A stretch of 64,000 nt of DNA from Candidatus Omnitrophota bacterium (GTDB lineage Bacteria > Omnitrophota > Gorgyraeia > 2-02-FULL-51-18): assembly GCA_022072175.1 (NCBI GenBank), contig JAJVIE010000003.1, positions 1,295,893-1,359,892 on the forward strand. Direction: 5' to 3'. The translations under genes were made by a program, and so were the position numbers. The notes under the pieces were generated by a model, which was given only the letters and a program-made list of their open reading frames with translations, did not search any database and was not told the origin of the DNA. Below are positions 35,227 to 45,872 of this stretch, one piece after another (the stretch's first letter is position 1; every line of letters starts with the position of its first letter).

Positions 35227-37065
35227 GTGTCCCCTACGCAGCAACCGATCGAGCTCGACTCCGTAACCATCCGCATCGCCGGTGACTCCGGCGACGGTAT
35301 GCAGTTGACCGGAGACCAGCTGACCGACACCTCGGCGATGATGGGCAACGACATCGCCACGTTGCCGGATTTCCCGGCCGAGATCCGCGCCCCGCAGGGC
35401 ACCTTGCCCGGCGTCTCGAGCTTCCAGATCCAGTTCAGCTCCAAGGACGTGTTCACCGCCGGTGACCAGCCGGACGTGCTGGTGGTGATGAACCCCGCGG
35501 CGCTCAAGGTCAACCTGGCCGATCTGGTCAAGGGCGGTCTTCTGGTGGTCAACTCCGACTCCTTCACCGAGGACAATCTCAAGAAGGCCGGCTGGTCCTC
35601 CGACCCGCTGACCGATGGCGCGACCCTGCGCGACTACAGTCTGATCAAGGTCCCGTTCAGCACGCTCACGCGCAACGCGCTCACCGAGGTCAAGATCAAG
35701 GCCTCGGAGATCGACCGCTGCAAGAACTACTTCGCGCTGGGCCTCCTCTTCTGGATGTACGGCCGATCGATGGAGCACACCATCCAGTGGACCAAGGAGA
35801 AGTTCGCCAAGAAACCCGAGTACGCCGAGGCCAACATCATGGCCCTCAAGGCCGGGTACAACTACGGCGACATCGCCGAGATGGCCCCGTCCAAGTACCA
35901 GGTCCGCAAGGCCCAGCTGGAACCGGGCGCCTACCGCAAGATCACCGGCAATGAGGCCGCCGCGCTCGGGATCCTGGCGGCCGCGGTGCTCAGCGGCAAG
36001 GACATCCTGTACGGCGCATACCCCATCACCCCGGCCAGCGACATCCTGCACCAACTGTCGTACCGCAAGCATTTCCGCGTCAAGACGTTCCAGGCGGAGG
36101 ATGAGATCGCCGCCTGCGGCGCCGCGCTCGGAGCGTCGTTCGGCGGACAGATCGGCATCACCTGCACCAGCGGTCCCGGCATCTGCCTCAAGTCCGAGAT
36201 GATCAACCTCGCTGTGATGGTCGAACTGCCCCTGGTGATCATGGACATCCAGCGCGGCGGTCCTTCGACCGGCCTGCCGACCAAGACGGAGCAGTCGGAC
36301 CTTCTGCAGTGCATGTACGGCCGCAACGGCGACTCCCCGGTCCCGGTGATCGCGGCCTCGACGCCGTCCAACTGCTTCGACCTGATCATCGAAGCGGTGC
36401 GCATCGCCACCAAGTACATGACACCGGTGTTCTTCCTATCGGACGGGTACGTGGCCAACGGCGCTGAGCCGTGGCGCCTGCCCGAGATCGACAAGCTGAG
36501 CGCCATCGATATCCGTCATCCCGGCAAGACCGACGGCCCGTTCCTCCCCTACCTGCGCGACGAGAACCTGGCGCGTCCTTGGGCGATCCCGGGCACTCCG
36601 GGCCTTGAGCACCGGATCGGCGGCATCGAGAAAGCCGACCGCACCGGCGCCGTCAGCTACGATCCGGCCAACCACCACCGCATGACCGAACTGCGGCGGG
36701 ACAAGGTCCGTGGCATCGCCAAGGACCTGCCGCCGGTCGAAGTGTTCGGTCCGGCCAAGGGCAAGCTCCTGGTCATCAGCTGGGGCGGTACCTACGGCGC
36801 CGTGCGGGGCGCGGTCCAAGAACTGCGCGAGGAAGGCAAGGACGTGTCCCACAGTCACCTGCACTACATCCACCCGTTCCCGGCCAACCTCGGCTCGCTG
36901 ATCAAGGGCTTCAAGACCGTTCTGGTGCCCGAGATCAACACGGGACAGCTGATCACACTGCTGCGCTCGGAGTACGAGGGGATCCGCGCGGTCGGCTACA
37001 ACCGCGTCACCGGACAGCCTTTCAAGATCCGCGAGATCAAACAACAGATCGAGGCCCTGCTATGA
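35227..37065 (+). CDS. korA: 2-oxoacid:acceptor oxidoreductase, fused gamma-alpha subunit
   Basis: 612 residues from GTG at 35227 with AGGAG upstream. Gamma domain (residues ~10-190, IRIAGDSGDGMQLTGDQL) precedes the alpha/pyrimidine-binding domain (~205-610, YPITPASDILHQLS, FQAEDEIAACGAALGASFGG, TSGPGICLKSE, RGGPSTGLPTKTEQSDLLQ). This is the KorA arrangement of 2-oxoglutarate:ferredoxin oxidoreductase, which oxidises or, with reduced ferredoxin, carboxylates. The ATGA overlap with korB confirms a complex. 2-oxoglutarate versus another 2-oxoacid cannot be decided from sequence alone. Confidence 0.9.
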   Translation: MSPTQQPIELDSVTIRIAGDSGDGMQLTGDQLTDTSAMMGNDIATLPDFPAEIRAPQGTLPGVSSFQIQFSSKDVFTAGDQPDVLVVMNPAALKVNLADLVKGGLLVVNSDSFTEDNLKKAGWSSDPLTDGATLRDYSLIKVPFSTLTRNALTEVKIKASEIDRCKNYFALGLLFWMYGRSMEHTIQWTKEKFAKKPEYAEANIMALKAGYNYGDIAEMAPSKYQVRKAQLEPGAYRKITGNEAAALGILAAAVLSGKDILYGAYPITPASDILHQLSYRKHFRVKTFQAEDEIAACGAALGASFGGQIGITCTSGPGICLKSEMINLAVMVELPLVIMDIQRGGPSTGLPTKTEQSDLLQCMYGRNGDSPVPVIAASTPSNCFDLIIEAVRIATKYMTPVFFLSDGYVANGAEPWRLPEIDKLSAIDIRHPGKTDGPFLPYLRDENLARPWAIPGTPGLEHRIGGIEKADRTGAVSYDPANHHRMTELRRDKVRGIAKDLPPVEVFGPAKGKLLVISWGGTYGAVRGAVQELREEGKDVSHSHLHYIHPFPANLGSLIKGFKTVLVPEINTGQLITLLRSEYEGIRAVGYNRVTGQPFKIREIKQQIEALL

Positions 37066-38639
37066 CCTCCCCGAACATGCCGGCCGCAACGGCTTCACCG
37101 TTCAAGTACTCCAAAGAGGATTTCGTCTCGGGCCAGGAAGTACGCTGGTGCCCGGGCTGCGGCGACTACTCCATCCTGTCGGTGATGCAGAAAACGCTCG
37201 CGGAACACACGACGATCCCGCGTGAACAGCACGTGTTCGTTTCCGGCATCGGCTGCTCGAGCCGTTTTCCGTACTACATGCGGACCTACGGCTTTCACAC
37301 CGTGCACGGCCGCGCTCCGTCCATCGCCACCGGCCTCAAGTGCGCCCGTCCGGACCTCAAGGTCTGGGTAGTGACCGGTGACGGTGACGGCCTGTCCATC
37401 GGCGGCAACCATCTGATCCACTGTCTGCGCCGCAACGTGGACATCAACATCATCCTGGTCAACAACCAGATCTACGGACTGACCAAAGGGCAGTACTCCC
37501 CTACTTCCGAGAAGGGCAAGGTCACCAAGTCCACGCCGGACGGCAGTATCGACTACCCGATCAATCCCCTGTGCATCGCGATCGCCGCCGAAGCGACGTT
37601 CATCGCGCGCACGGTCGACTCCGATCCGCGGCACATGGGCCAGGTGTTCACGCAGGCCATGCGACACAAAGGCGTGTCGTTCATCGAGGTCCTGCAGAAC
37701 TGCGTGATCTTCAACAAGGACACGCATCTGCCCATCGTCGGCCGCGAGAACCGCGAGGACCGCGCGATCTATCTCGAGCACGGCAAACCCCTGATCTTCG
37801 GCAAGAACAAGGACAAGGGCATCCGCTTGTCCGGGTCCCGCGCGGAGATCGTGGACCTCGCCGCGCACCCCGAGGCCGCGGAGAGCCTCGTCAAGCACGA
37901 CATGAGCGACCCTGAGCCCAACTGGGCCTACCAGCTGTCGCAGATGACGTTCCCGGAGTTCCCGGTCCCGTTCGGTGTTTTCAGGGATATCGAAAGGCCG
38001 ACCTATGACGAGATGATGAACGAGCAGACGCGCCTGTCCATCGAGAAGCGCGGCAAGGGCGATCTCAAGAAGCTCCTCTACAACGAGGAGGTCTGGGTCA
38101 TCAACCCCGAAAAAGAACCCGTATACGTCGCCTCCAAGGACAAGAAGCGTCCGGCCGAGCCCCCTAAGACGCACTGGCACGCCGACGAGGAGGAACTCCT
38201 TCTCAAGAGCGGCGCCAAGCAACCCAAGGACAAGCTCCGCAAGCTCCTGATGAACGAGAAGCTCACGGATTTCATCTCCAAGGTCCCGCCGATCATCGTC
38301 GGACCCGAGACCCCGGTCCAGGAAGCCGTGGAGCGCCTGTGGTCCCAGCCCAAGAAGGGTTGCGTGCTGGTCTGCGAGCCCGACGGCAAGCTTCTGGGTA
38401 TCGTGACGATCCGGGATTTCCTCTGGAGGGCCGCCGGTAAGATCGAGGACCTGCGCAAGACCCCGATCCGATCGATCATGACCCCTCGACCCGAATGCCT
38501 CGACAAGAACGCCTCGCTCTCGTTCGCCCTGCACAAGATGGCCATCAACCGCATCCGGCACGTGCCGGTGCTCGATGGCGGCAAGGCCGTCGGCGTGGTC
38601 TCCTCGAGGGACATCATCGAGTATCTCGAACCCAAGTAA
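37062..38639 (+). CDS. korB: 2-oxoacid:acceptor oxidoreductase beta subunit fused to CBS pair
   Basis: 525 residues, about 180 more than usual KorB (~340). N-terminal ~300 residues are KorB: RWCPGCGDYSIL (Fe-S Cys pair), GIGCSSRFPYYM, VHGRAPSIATGLK, TPP/Mg site WVVTGDGDGLSIGGNHL and NNQIYGLTKGQYSPTS. After a linker (~345-395) comes a CBS pair (~400-523; VLVCEPDGKLLGIVTIRDFL, IRHVPVLDGGKAVGVVSSRDI). Fusion suggests direct control by adenylate ligands. Third gene of an operon with a CBS gene and korA; a terminator follows. Confidence 0.9.
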   Translation: MTSPNMPAATASPFKYSKEDFVSGQEVRWCPGCGDYSILSVMQKTLAEHTTIPREQHVFVSGIGCSSRFPYYMRTYGFHTVHGRAPSIATGLKCARPDLKVWVVTGDGDGLSIGGNHLIHCLRRNVDINIILVNNQIYGLTKGQYSPTSEKGKVTKSTPDGSIDYPINPLCIAIAAEATFIARTVDSDPRHMGQVFTQAMRHKGVSFIEVLQNCVIFNKDTHLPIVGRENREDRAIYLEHGKPLIFGKNKDKGIRLSGSRAEIVDLAAHPEAAESLVKHDMSDPEPNWAYQLSQMTFPEFPVPFGVFRDIERPTYDEMMNEQTRLSIEKRGKGDLKKLLYNEEVWVINPEKEPVYVASKDKKRPAEPPKTHWHADEEELLLKSGAKQPKDKLRKLLMNEKLTDFISKVPPIIVGPETPVQEAVERLWSQPKKGCVLVCEPDGKLLGIVTIRDFLWRAAGKIEDLRKTPIRSIMTPRPECLDKNASLSFALHKMAINRIRHVPVLDGGKAVGVVSSRDIIEYLEPK

Positions 38640-38671
38640 CTTCCGCCCGTCAGGGCGTTGGGACGATCGGA

Positions 38672-38700
38672 AAGCCGCTCCGCGAGGGGCGGCTTTTTCT
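38672..38700 (+). terminator. Rho-independent terminator after korB
   Basis: AAGCCGCTCC and GGGGCGGCTT form a ten-base-pair stem (one G-T) with a GCGA loop, followed by TTTCTTCTT. It sits 30 bases after the korB stop and abuts the convergent methyltransferase-glycosyltransferase gene. Confidence 0.85.
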
Positions 38701-38702
38701 TC

Positions 38703-40412
38703 TTAGCGGGGCCGGGCGGCCGGCTCGAAGAGCTCCTGCCGCAACAGGTGGGAGCGGTGCAGCGCGTATTGCGTCAGCACCCTGAGGATGCCCAGGCCGT
38801 AGACGATGCTGGGCCACAGGCGGATCGAGGAGGCTTCCTCGAAATACCGGGTGCGGATGGGCACCTCCTCGATCTTGAAATGGTTGGCCAGCGCCTGAAC
38901 GATGATCTCGGTGTCGAACACGAACCCATCGGAGTCCTCCCGGTAGCGGACCGTCCTCAACAGACGCGCGCTGTAGGCGCGAAAACCGGAGTGGTACTCC
39001 GTCAGGTACGTGCCGAGGATGACGTTCTCGAGCGCGGTCAGGAGGATGTTGGCGTTGTGTTTCCACAGCGGCATCCCGCCCTCGAGCGCTCCACCCTTCA
39101 TCATGCGCGAGCCGAACACCGCGTCGGCCTGGCCGGCTCGGATCGGCTCGATGAGCCTCGGGATGATCTTGGGATCGTACTGGTAATCGGGGTGCACCAT
39201 CACAACGATGTCGGCGCCCAGCGACAGCGCCGTATCGTAGCAGGTCTTCTGGTTGCCCCCGTAGCCTTTGTTGACCGCATGCTCGACGACGTGCAGTCCC
39301 AGCCGGCGGGCGATCTCGACGGTGCGGTCCCGGCTCTTGTCGTCGACCAGCACGATCTGGTCGACCACCTCGCGCGGGATGTCGGCGACGGTGCGCTCGA
39401 GCGTCCGCTCGGCGTTGTACGCCGGCAGGACCGCGATGACCTTGGGACGCCCGACCGGCGCCGGCGGGGTCTCGTCCTCCTCGCTGTAGAGCGAGTCCAG
39501 GCGCTGGACCTTGCGGGCGACCACACCGATCTGGTCCTGCAGGTCCACCTTGATCAGGCGCTCGCCGAGCAGACCGGCCAGCCATCGACCCGGGACGCTG
39601 ACGAAAGCCGGATACGGCTCAAGACGCTGCGCCCAGTACGCCGCCGAGAAGACCCTCGGGTAAGAAGAGTACCGGACCCGGCGCAGGCCCACCGCCGAGA
39701 ACATCTTCTCGAGCGTCCTGCGCGAAAAATAGTACAGGTGGTACTTGTTGATGCCCCACCAGCGGGCGCCGAGGACCCGGCTGAGCAGGCTGTCGATGTC
39801 GGGCGTGCTGATATAGAGCACGCCGTCGTTCTTGAGGATCCGGCGCGCTTCCCGGAGCGTGGCCCGGGGATCGGTGACATGCTCGATGAAGTCGTTCATC
39901 ACCACCGCGTCGAAGCTTCGGTCCGGATAACGCGCCTCTTCGAGCGTCCCGGTGAACACCTCGATGCCGTAGCGGTCCCGGCAATGCTCCCGAGCCCACT
40001 CGGACAGGTCCGCGCCTCGCACATCCCATCCGGCCTTACGCGCTTCGTCCAGGAAGAATCCGGGTCCGCAGCCGACATCGAGCAGCTTGCCGTCCCGCTT
40101 GAGCGGAAAGCGCGACAGGATGATGCGGGCCTGTTCGCGACGCCCTCTCTCCTCGCGCAGGTAACCCTCGTCGACCATCTGCTGATAGTCCTCGCGGATC
40201 TCCTGGGCCGATTCCTTGGGCAGAGCGTACACCAGGCCGCACGTCATGCAGCGCACGACCTTGTCGGGTTTCTCGAGGTCCGACTCGGAGATCGTGTAAC
40301 CGCTCTTGGCGGTCGATGGAGCGGAGCGCCGGTCCTCGTACACCAGGTAGTAGCGCGAGCCTTCGCACAGCGAACAGCGGACGGGTCGCACCGGTCCGGT
40401 CTCGGGGGTCAT
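38703..40412 (-). CDS. SAM methyltransferase fused to GT2 glycosyltransferase
   Basis: 569 residues. N-terminal segment has Cys pairs (RCSLCEG, RCMTCGLVY) like a small zinc site, then class I methyltransferase (LLDVGCGPGFFLDEARKAG near 110, DAVVMNDFIEHV near 168). From ~345 a DPM1-like GT2: IAVLPAYNAERTLERTV, VDDKSRDRTVEIA, QYDPKIIPRLIEPI and the late HSGFRAYSARLL. The glycosyltransferase half resembles polyprenyl-phosphate mannosyl/glucosyl transferases. Probably a lipid-linked glycan enzyme; fusion suggests methylation and glycosyl transfer on the same molecule. Precedes no gene; follows the DUF2079 gene with a four-base gap. Confidence 0.85.
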   Translation of the reverse strand: MTPETGPVRPVRCSLCEGSRYYLVYEDRRSAPSTAKSGYTISESDLEKPDKVVRCMTCGLVYALPKESAQEIREDYQQMVDEGYLREERGRREQARIILSRFPLKRDGKLLDVGCGPGFFLDEARKAGWDVRGADLSEWAREHCRDRYGIEVFTGTLEEARYPDRSFDAVVMNDFIEHVTDPRATLREARRILKNDGVLYISTPDIDSLLSRVLGARWWGINKYHLYYFSRRTLEKMFSAVGLRRVRYSSYPRVFSAAYWAQRLEPYPAFVSVPGRWLAGLLGERLIKVDLQDQIGVVARKVQRLDSLYSEEDETPPAPVGRPKVIAVLPAYNAERTLERTVADIPREVVDQIVLVDDKSRDRTVEIARRLGLHVVEHAVNKGYGGNQKTCYDTALSLGADIVVMVHPDYQYDPKIIPRLIEPIRAGQADAVFGSRMMKGGALEGGMPLWKHNANILLTALENVILGTYLTEYHSGFRAYSARLLRTVRYREDSDGFVFDTEIIVQALANHFKIEEVPIRTRYFEEASSIRLWPSIVYGLGILRVLTQYALHRSHLLRQELFEPAARPR

Positions 40413-40416
40413 GGGA

Positions 40417-42405
40417 TCAGTAGGTGGGGTCGAACGTGTCGACCTTCGCCCGTCCGTTGGGGTCGATCCGGCCTTCGATCTTGCTTTTGAAACGTAGGAA
40501 CTCGACCTTCTCGGGGTCGCCGATGCCGACCCGCAACTCCAGGGGCTCCTTGGGCAGGTCGGACGGCAGGATCAGCCAGTACCGCTCCACCATGCGGTCA
40601 CCCTCGGCCCACTCGTAGGTCGGACGCAGACGGTAACCGATGTCCCGCCAGTCCTCGTACACCGTGCGTCCCCGCGGGTCGACGAGCGTGATCGCCGACT
40701 GGATGCGGCGCTCGGTCTTCTTGTGGAGCTTCCAGTGGAACGTCAACAGGAGCTGGCTCATGTGATGCCCCTGATCGCCGATACCCAGCGAGACACCCTC
40801 GAGCTCCATCTCGTCGTTGGCGATGGCCTTGAGCGCGATATCCGGGGCTTTGGGTGAGCCCGGATTGACCTCGAAGAGCTTCGAAAAATCGGTCCGGTCG
40901 GCCTTCTCGAAGAGCACCATGTCGCCGGCCGAGTCCGCGACGCGCCAGGAGCGGTCCTTCACCAGAAAATCGCGCAGTCTCTGGTCGTTGTCACGGCTCT
41001 GCATGCTGAAGGTGATCTGGTCCTTGAGGTCGATCAGAGCGTGCGTGACGCCCTCGGGGACCGCGTAGGCCTTGGTCGATAGGGTGCCCACACCGATATA
41101 CACGTTGTGGAACGAATACAACTCCTTGCGATGGGCCAGACGCGGCAGGAAACGCAAGCTGGCGACCGTCGGCGCGTCCTTGGGTACCTGGGCCAGGAGG
41201 GCCAGGCGGGCCCGCACGAACTCCGAGGTGTTGAACTTCTCGTACGTATCCAGTGAGGTGGTCAGCGGGCTGGCCAGGATGGATGAAGCCACGAAGCTGA
41301 CGATAAAGGCGAACGCCAGGGCCTTGCGGACCAACCCTTCTTCACGGTGACCGCGGGCTTTGGCCAGGATCGCGGACACCCCGGTGGTCGTGGCCAGCAC
41401 CAAGTACGGCAGGAGCTCCACATAATAGTGGTACAGGTAGCTGCGCTCCGCCCAGCGCAGGGACATCGTGTGCTGGAGGATGAACGGCAGCGCGGGCAAG
41501 AGGTCCTTCCAGCCCAGGACGGGTATGAACACCATCGGACCGAAAACCCTGAAGAAATAGATCCACGTGTCCTTCGAAAGAAGCGTCGAGATCCACACCG
41601 AGGTCTTCGTCAAGGGCGAGAGCGCCAGCTCGGTGAGGTTGCTGCCGAGGTGCGAGTAGATCGAGAAGAAGTCGATCTGCGCCTCGTTGAGCTTGGGCTT
41701 GACCAGCACGAAGCTCAGACCGAACCACGCCACGGCGATCACCGCCGGCAGGACCGTCCATTTGACCTCGCGCTTCTCCCAATAGGCGATGCCGGCCATG
41801 ACCAACACGGCCAGAGGGAGGTTTTCCTGGAAGCTCATCACCACCAGCGCCCAGACGGTGAACCACACGAAGCGGCGCCGACCGAACGCGTCGATCATCA
41901 GGAACAGGAACGGCACCGCCAGGGTCGTCTGGTGGAACTCGTAGAGATTGGCATGACCGATACCGGGATGGAACAGGTACGACAGAGCCACCAACAACGC
42001 CCAGCCCGGCTCGAGCCTGCGCCGCGCCAACCGATAGGCCAGGAGCACGCCCGTCCCCAGCGCGAAGGACTGCAGATAGAGCAGGAACAACGGGCTGTCG
42101 AACAGCGCGTACGCATATCGCAGCAGGTAGAAGACCGGGATGAAGTGGTTGGCGAAGAAATGCACCCCGAGGATCGTGCAGAACCCGTCCGCGTTGAGCA
42201 GGCTCCACATCGTCTGAGCGTGGATCGCAAGGTCCTGGTCACCGTAGAAGAACTGCTCGTACTTGAACCGGCTGATGATCGAGAAGAACACGAAATACAC
42301 GCCCGCCAGGACCCAGGCCCAGATGTCCAGACGCGAACGTCCATCGAAAGTGCGGACGGCGGTGCCCCCGGCGGGACGAACGGGGATGGCGGGTCGGCTC
42401 AACAA
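40417..42405 (-). CDS. DUF2079 multi-pass membrane protein (GT-C-like)
   Basis: 662 residues. About ten hydrophobic helices in the first ~345 residues with the DUF2079 hallmarks DQDLAIHAQTMWSLL (an aspartate pair as in GT-C active sites) and FANHFIPVFYLL, then a soluble C-terminal domain. Distant relatives use polyprenyl-linked sugars. The TTG start at 42405 overlaps the upstream gene by about seven bases; an alternative TTG at 42402 overlaps the stop as TTGA. With the MT-GT2 fusion it may build and transfer a lipid-linked sugar. Confidence 0.78.
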   Translation of the reverse strand: MLSRPAIPVRPAGGTAVRTFDGRSRLDIWAWVLAGVYFVFFSIISRFKYEQFFYGDQDLAIHAQTMWSLLNADGFCTILGVHFFANHFIPVFYLLRYAYALFDSPLFLLYLQSFALGTGVLLAYRLARRRLEPGWALLVALSYLFHPGIGHANLYEFHQTTLAVPFLFLMIDAFGRRRFVWFTVWALVVMSFQENLPLAVLVMAGIAYWEKREVKWTVLPAVIAVAWFGLSFVLVKPKLNEAQIDFFSIYSHLGSNLTELALSPLTKTSVWISTLLSKDTWIYFFRVFGPMVFIPVLGWKDLLPALPFILQHTMSLRWAERSYLYHYYVELLPYLVLATTTGVSAILAKARGHREEGLVRKALAFAFIVSFVASSILASPLTTSLDTYEKFNTSEFVRARLALLAQVPKDAPTVASLRFLPRLAHRKELYSFHNVYIGVGTLSTKAYAVPEGVTHALIDLKDQITFSMQSRDNDQRLRDFLVKDRSWRVADSAGDMVLFEKADRTDFSKLFEVNPGSPKAPDIALKAIANDEMELEGVSLGIGDQGHHMSQLLLTFHWKLHKKTERRIQSAITLVDPRGRTVYEDWRDIGYRLRPTYEWAEGDRMVERYWLILPSDLPKEPLELRVGIGDPEKVEFLRFKSKIEGRIDPNGRAKVDTFDPTY

Positions 42406-42803
42406 GACCTCTCGGGTCCGGCGGACGGAAGGGGTCTGAAGAATGCCGTCATGGACGGTCGGCTCAATAGAGCGACCAGGATGGCATGATACGTGAAGGA
42501 CAGCGCGTCCTTGGGCAAACTCCAGGCCGCGGGAAGGACCTGTCCGTTGAGCGTCAGAACACCCATGAAGATCAGCAGTTTCTCAAGACAGATGTAGCCT
42601 GAAAAATAGACGAGCCAGCGCCGGGCGCGCTCGTCCTGGTAGAACAACCCCAGCCCTATTGTAAAGGACACGGCCGCCGCGATGAACACAAAAAGCGAGA
42701 CCGCCGGCGGCTTAGGCGGGCCTGGATACAACGCCAGGGCCACGACCGTCACCAGACCGATCAGACATTCAATGATCGCTATCAAATATATAATATTAAT
42801 CAT
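42399..42803 (-). CDS. Small four-helix membrane protein
   Basis: 134 residues with four predicted helices (IIYLIAIIECLIGLVTVVALAL; VSLFVFIAAAVSFTIGLGLF; LVYFSGYICLEKLLIFMGVL; FTYHAILVALLS). No family recognised. It is the first gene of the DUF2079/MT-GT2 operon, overlapping the DUF2079 start, so it may be a subunit or chaperone for that membrane system. The AT-rich stretch at 42780-42840 is the likely promoter. Confidence 0.6.
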   Translation of the reverse strand: MINIIYLIAIIECLIGLVTVVALALYPGPPKPPAVSLFVFIAAAVSFTIGLGLFYQDERARRWLVYFSGYICLEKLLIFMGVLTLNGQVLPAAWSLPKDALSFTYHAILVALLSRPSMTAFFRPLPSAGPERSC

Positions 42804-42870
42804 TTCTAACTAAATACTAACACATTTTACGCGTTAAACAAGGGTGGTCTCGCCGGGCCGGATCGGGGTA

Positions 42871-44797
<1,927 letters not shown>

Positions 44798-44833
44798 ACC
44801 TCTCTTCCCCCGACTTGCGCGGGGGGTCTCGGA

Positions 44834-45114
44834 GTCCCGCCACAAGCCTCCTGGGCCGCCTGCCTCCTTTTCTGGCTCCGAGGGACTATCGTCACTCGGT
44901 AAGTCGCCCGTCCCCTCGGCAAGCTCAAGCGTGCCGTCTCCCCGACGACTTACCTCGGACGGATCAGGAACTGGAGGGGAGCCGAAAAGTCGGACGGCGG
45001 CAGAACGGAGGCTTGTGGCGGGACTTCCGTATCCTCCGCTACCCCGAACGGGTGGCGGGCTCTATCTTCTTGGGGCTGTTCCGCGACAGGGCCCGTGAGG
45101 GGGGCTACAGAAGA
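44834..45114. repeat. Structured intergenic repeat, copy 2 (no gene in 44798-45169)
   Basis: The 372-base gap after thiC carries a second copy of the element at 21291-21702. An outer stem of 18 perfect pairs (44834-44851 with 45007-45024) has a sequence unrelated to copy 1. Inside are the TTTTCTGGCTCC/GGAGCCGAAAAG arms (44868-44879 with 44978-44989), the identical GACTATCGTCACTCGG block, GGTAAGTCG/CGACTTACC (44898-44906 with 44946-44954) and the TACCTCGGACGGAT block. The 3' domain (45038-45114) keeps CCCCGAACGGGTGG and GGGGCTGTTCCGCGACAGG but lacks the extra CCCCAAGAG hairpin of copy 1. Confidence 0.75.
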
Positions 45115-45169
45115 GCGGGTGCGAGGCCGAAGGGAGGCTATGACGGGGAGCCGTTAGGTGCTGGGGTGA

Positions 45170-45670
45170 CTATTTCTTCTCGTCCGAGGGCCTGACGAAC
45201 CAGCCGACCAGCTCCCCTCTGCTGTAGACGGTCGTCACCAGTTCGCTGTCGACGGGTATGCTGAAACTCGGACTACCGGACGTGTCCCGTACGGCGGCTG
45301 AGTTCGGTATGAAAACGTGTCCACCGCTCTCCATCCCCTTGGAGGCTGCGTCGCGGATCCTATAGACCTGTGTGCCCGCGGGAGCAGGAGATCCGCCGCC
45401 CTTGCTGGAGGATCCGCCTCGCATCTCCCACTCACCCCCTTGACCCGAGGGCTGCCGCTCAGCGTTCCTGCCTTCCATGCCTCGCTGTGTCTGGCGAACG
45501 AGCTCCTCAAGATCCGCCTTGCTCTCGACGATCCCGGCCTTCTGAGGGTTACCTTGTGGGATCGTCTCGCCGTCGGCGTCCGACTTCACGAACGACGCTC
45601 CGGCTGTACGACCGAGCATCAACACCATCACGATCCCGACCACAACGATCCGCCGTCCATGAACACCCAT
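45170..45670 (-). CDS. Small secreted protein of unknown function
   Basis: 166 residues. Signal peptide (GRRIVVVGIVMVLMLGRTAGAS), then a low-complexity Ser/Gly/Arg-rich middle and a compact C-terminal portion (residues ~105-166: VYRIRDAAS...HVFIPNSAAV...VTTVYSRGELVGWFV) with a beta-rich look. I do not recognise a domain. It lies 200 bases downstream of the giant gene's stop on the same strand, possibly co-transcribed. Confidence 0.55.
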   Translation of the reverse strand: MGVHGRRIVVVGIVMVLMLGRTAGASFVKSDADGETIPQGNPQKAGIVESKADLEELVRQTQRGMEGRNAERQPSGQGGEWEMRGGSSSKGGGSPAPAGTQVYRIRDAASKGMESGGHVFIPNSAAVRDTSGSPSFSIPVDSELVTTVYSRGELVGWFVRPSDEKK

Positions 45671-45872
45671 AAGTGATCCCTGAGGTGCAAAGTATGGACA
45701 GACGCCCGGATAACGTATGTATGAATGCCTCCCTCAAGTATGCAAGACGCGCATACCATTGCAATCATCCGCTTAAGTTCGCTTAGATATGCATACCAGG
45801 GGCGGAGACACGAAGGGTGCCACCCGACCGGAGGAGGTCCGGTCTGCGGTCGAGGTCTGCTCTCGATCGTCC

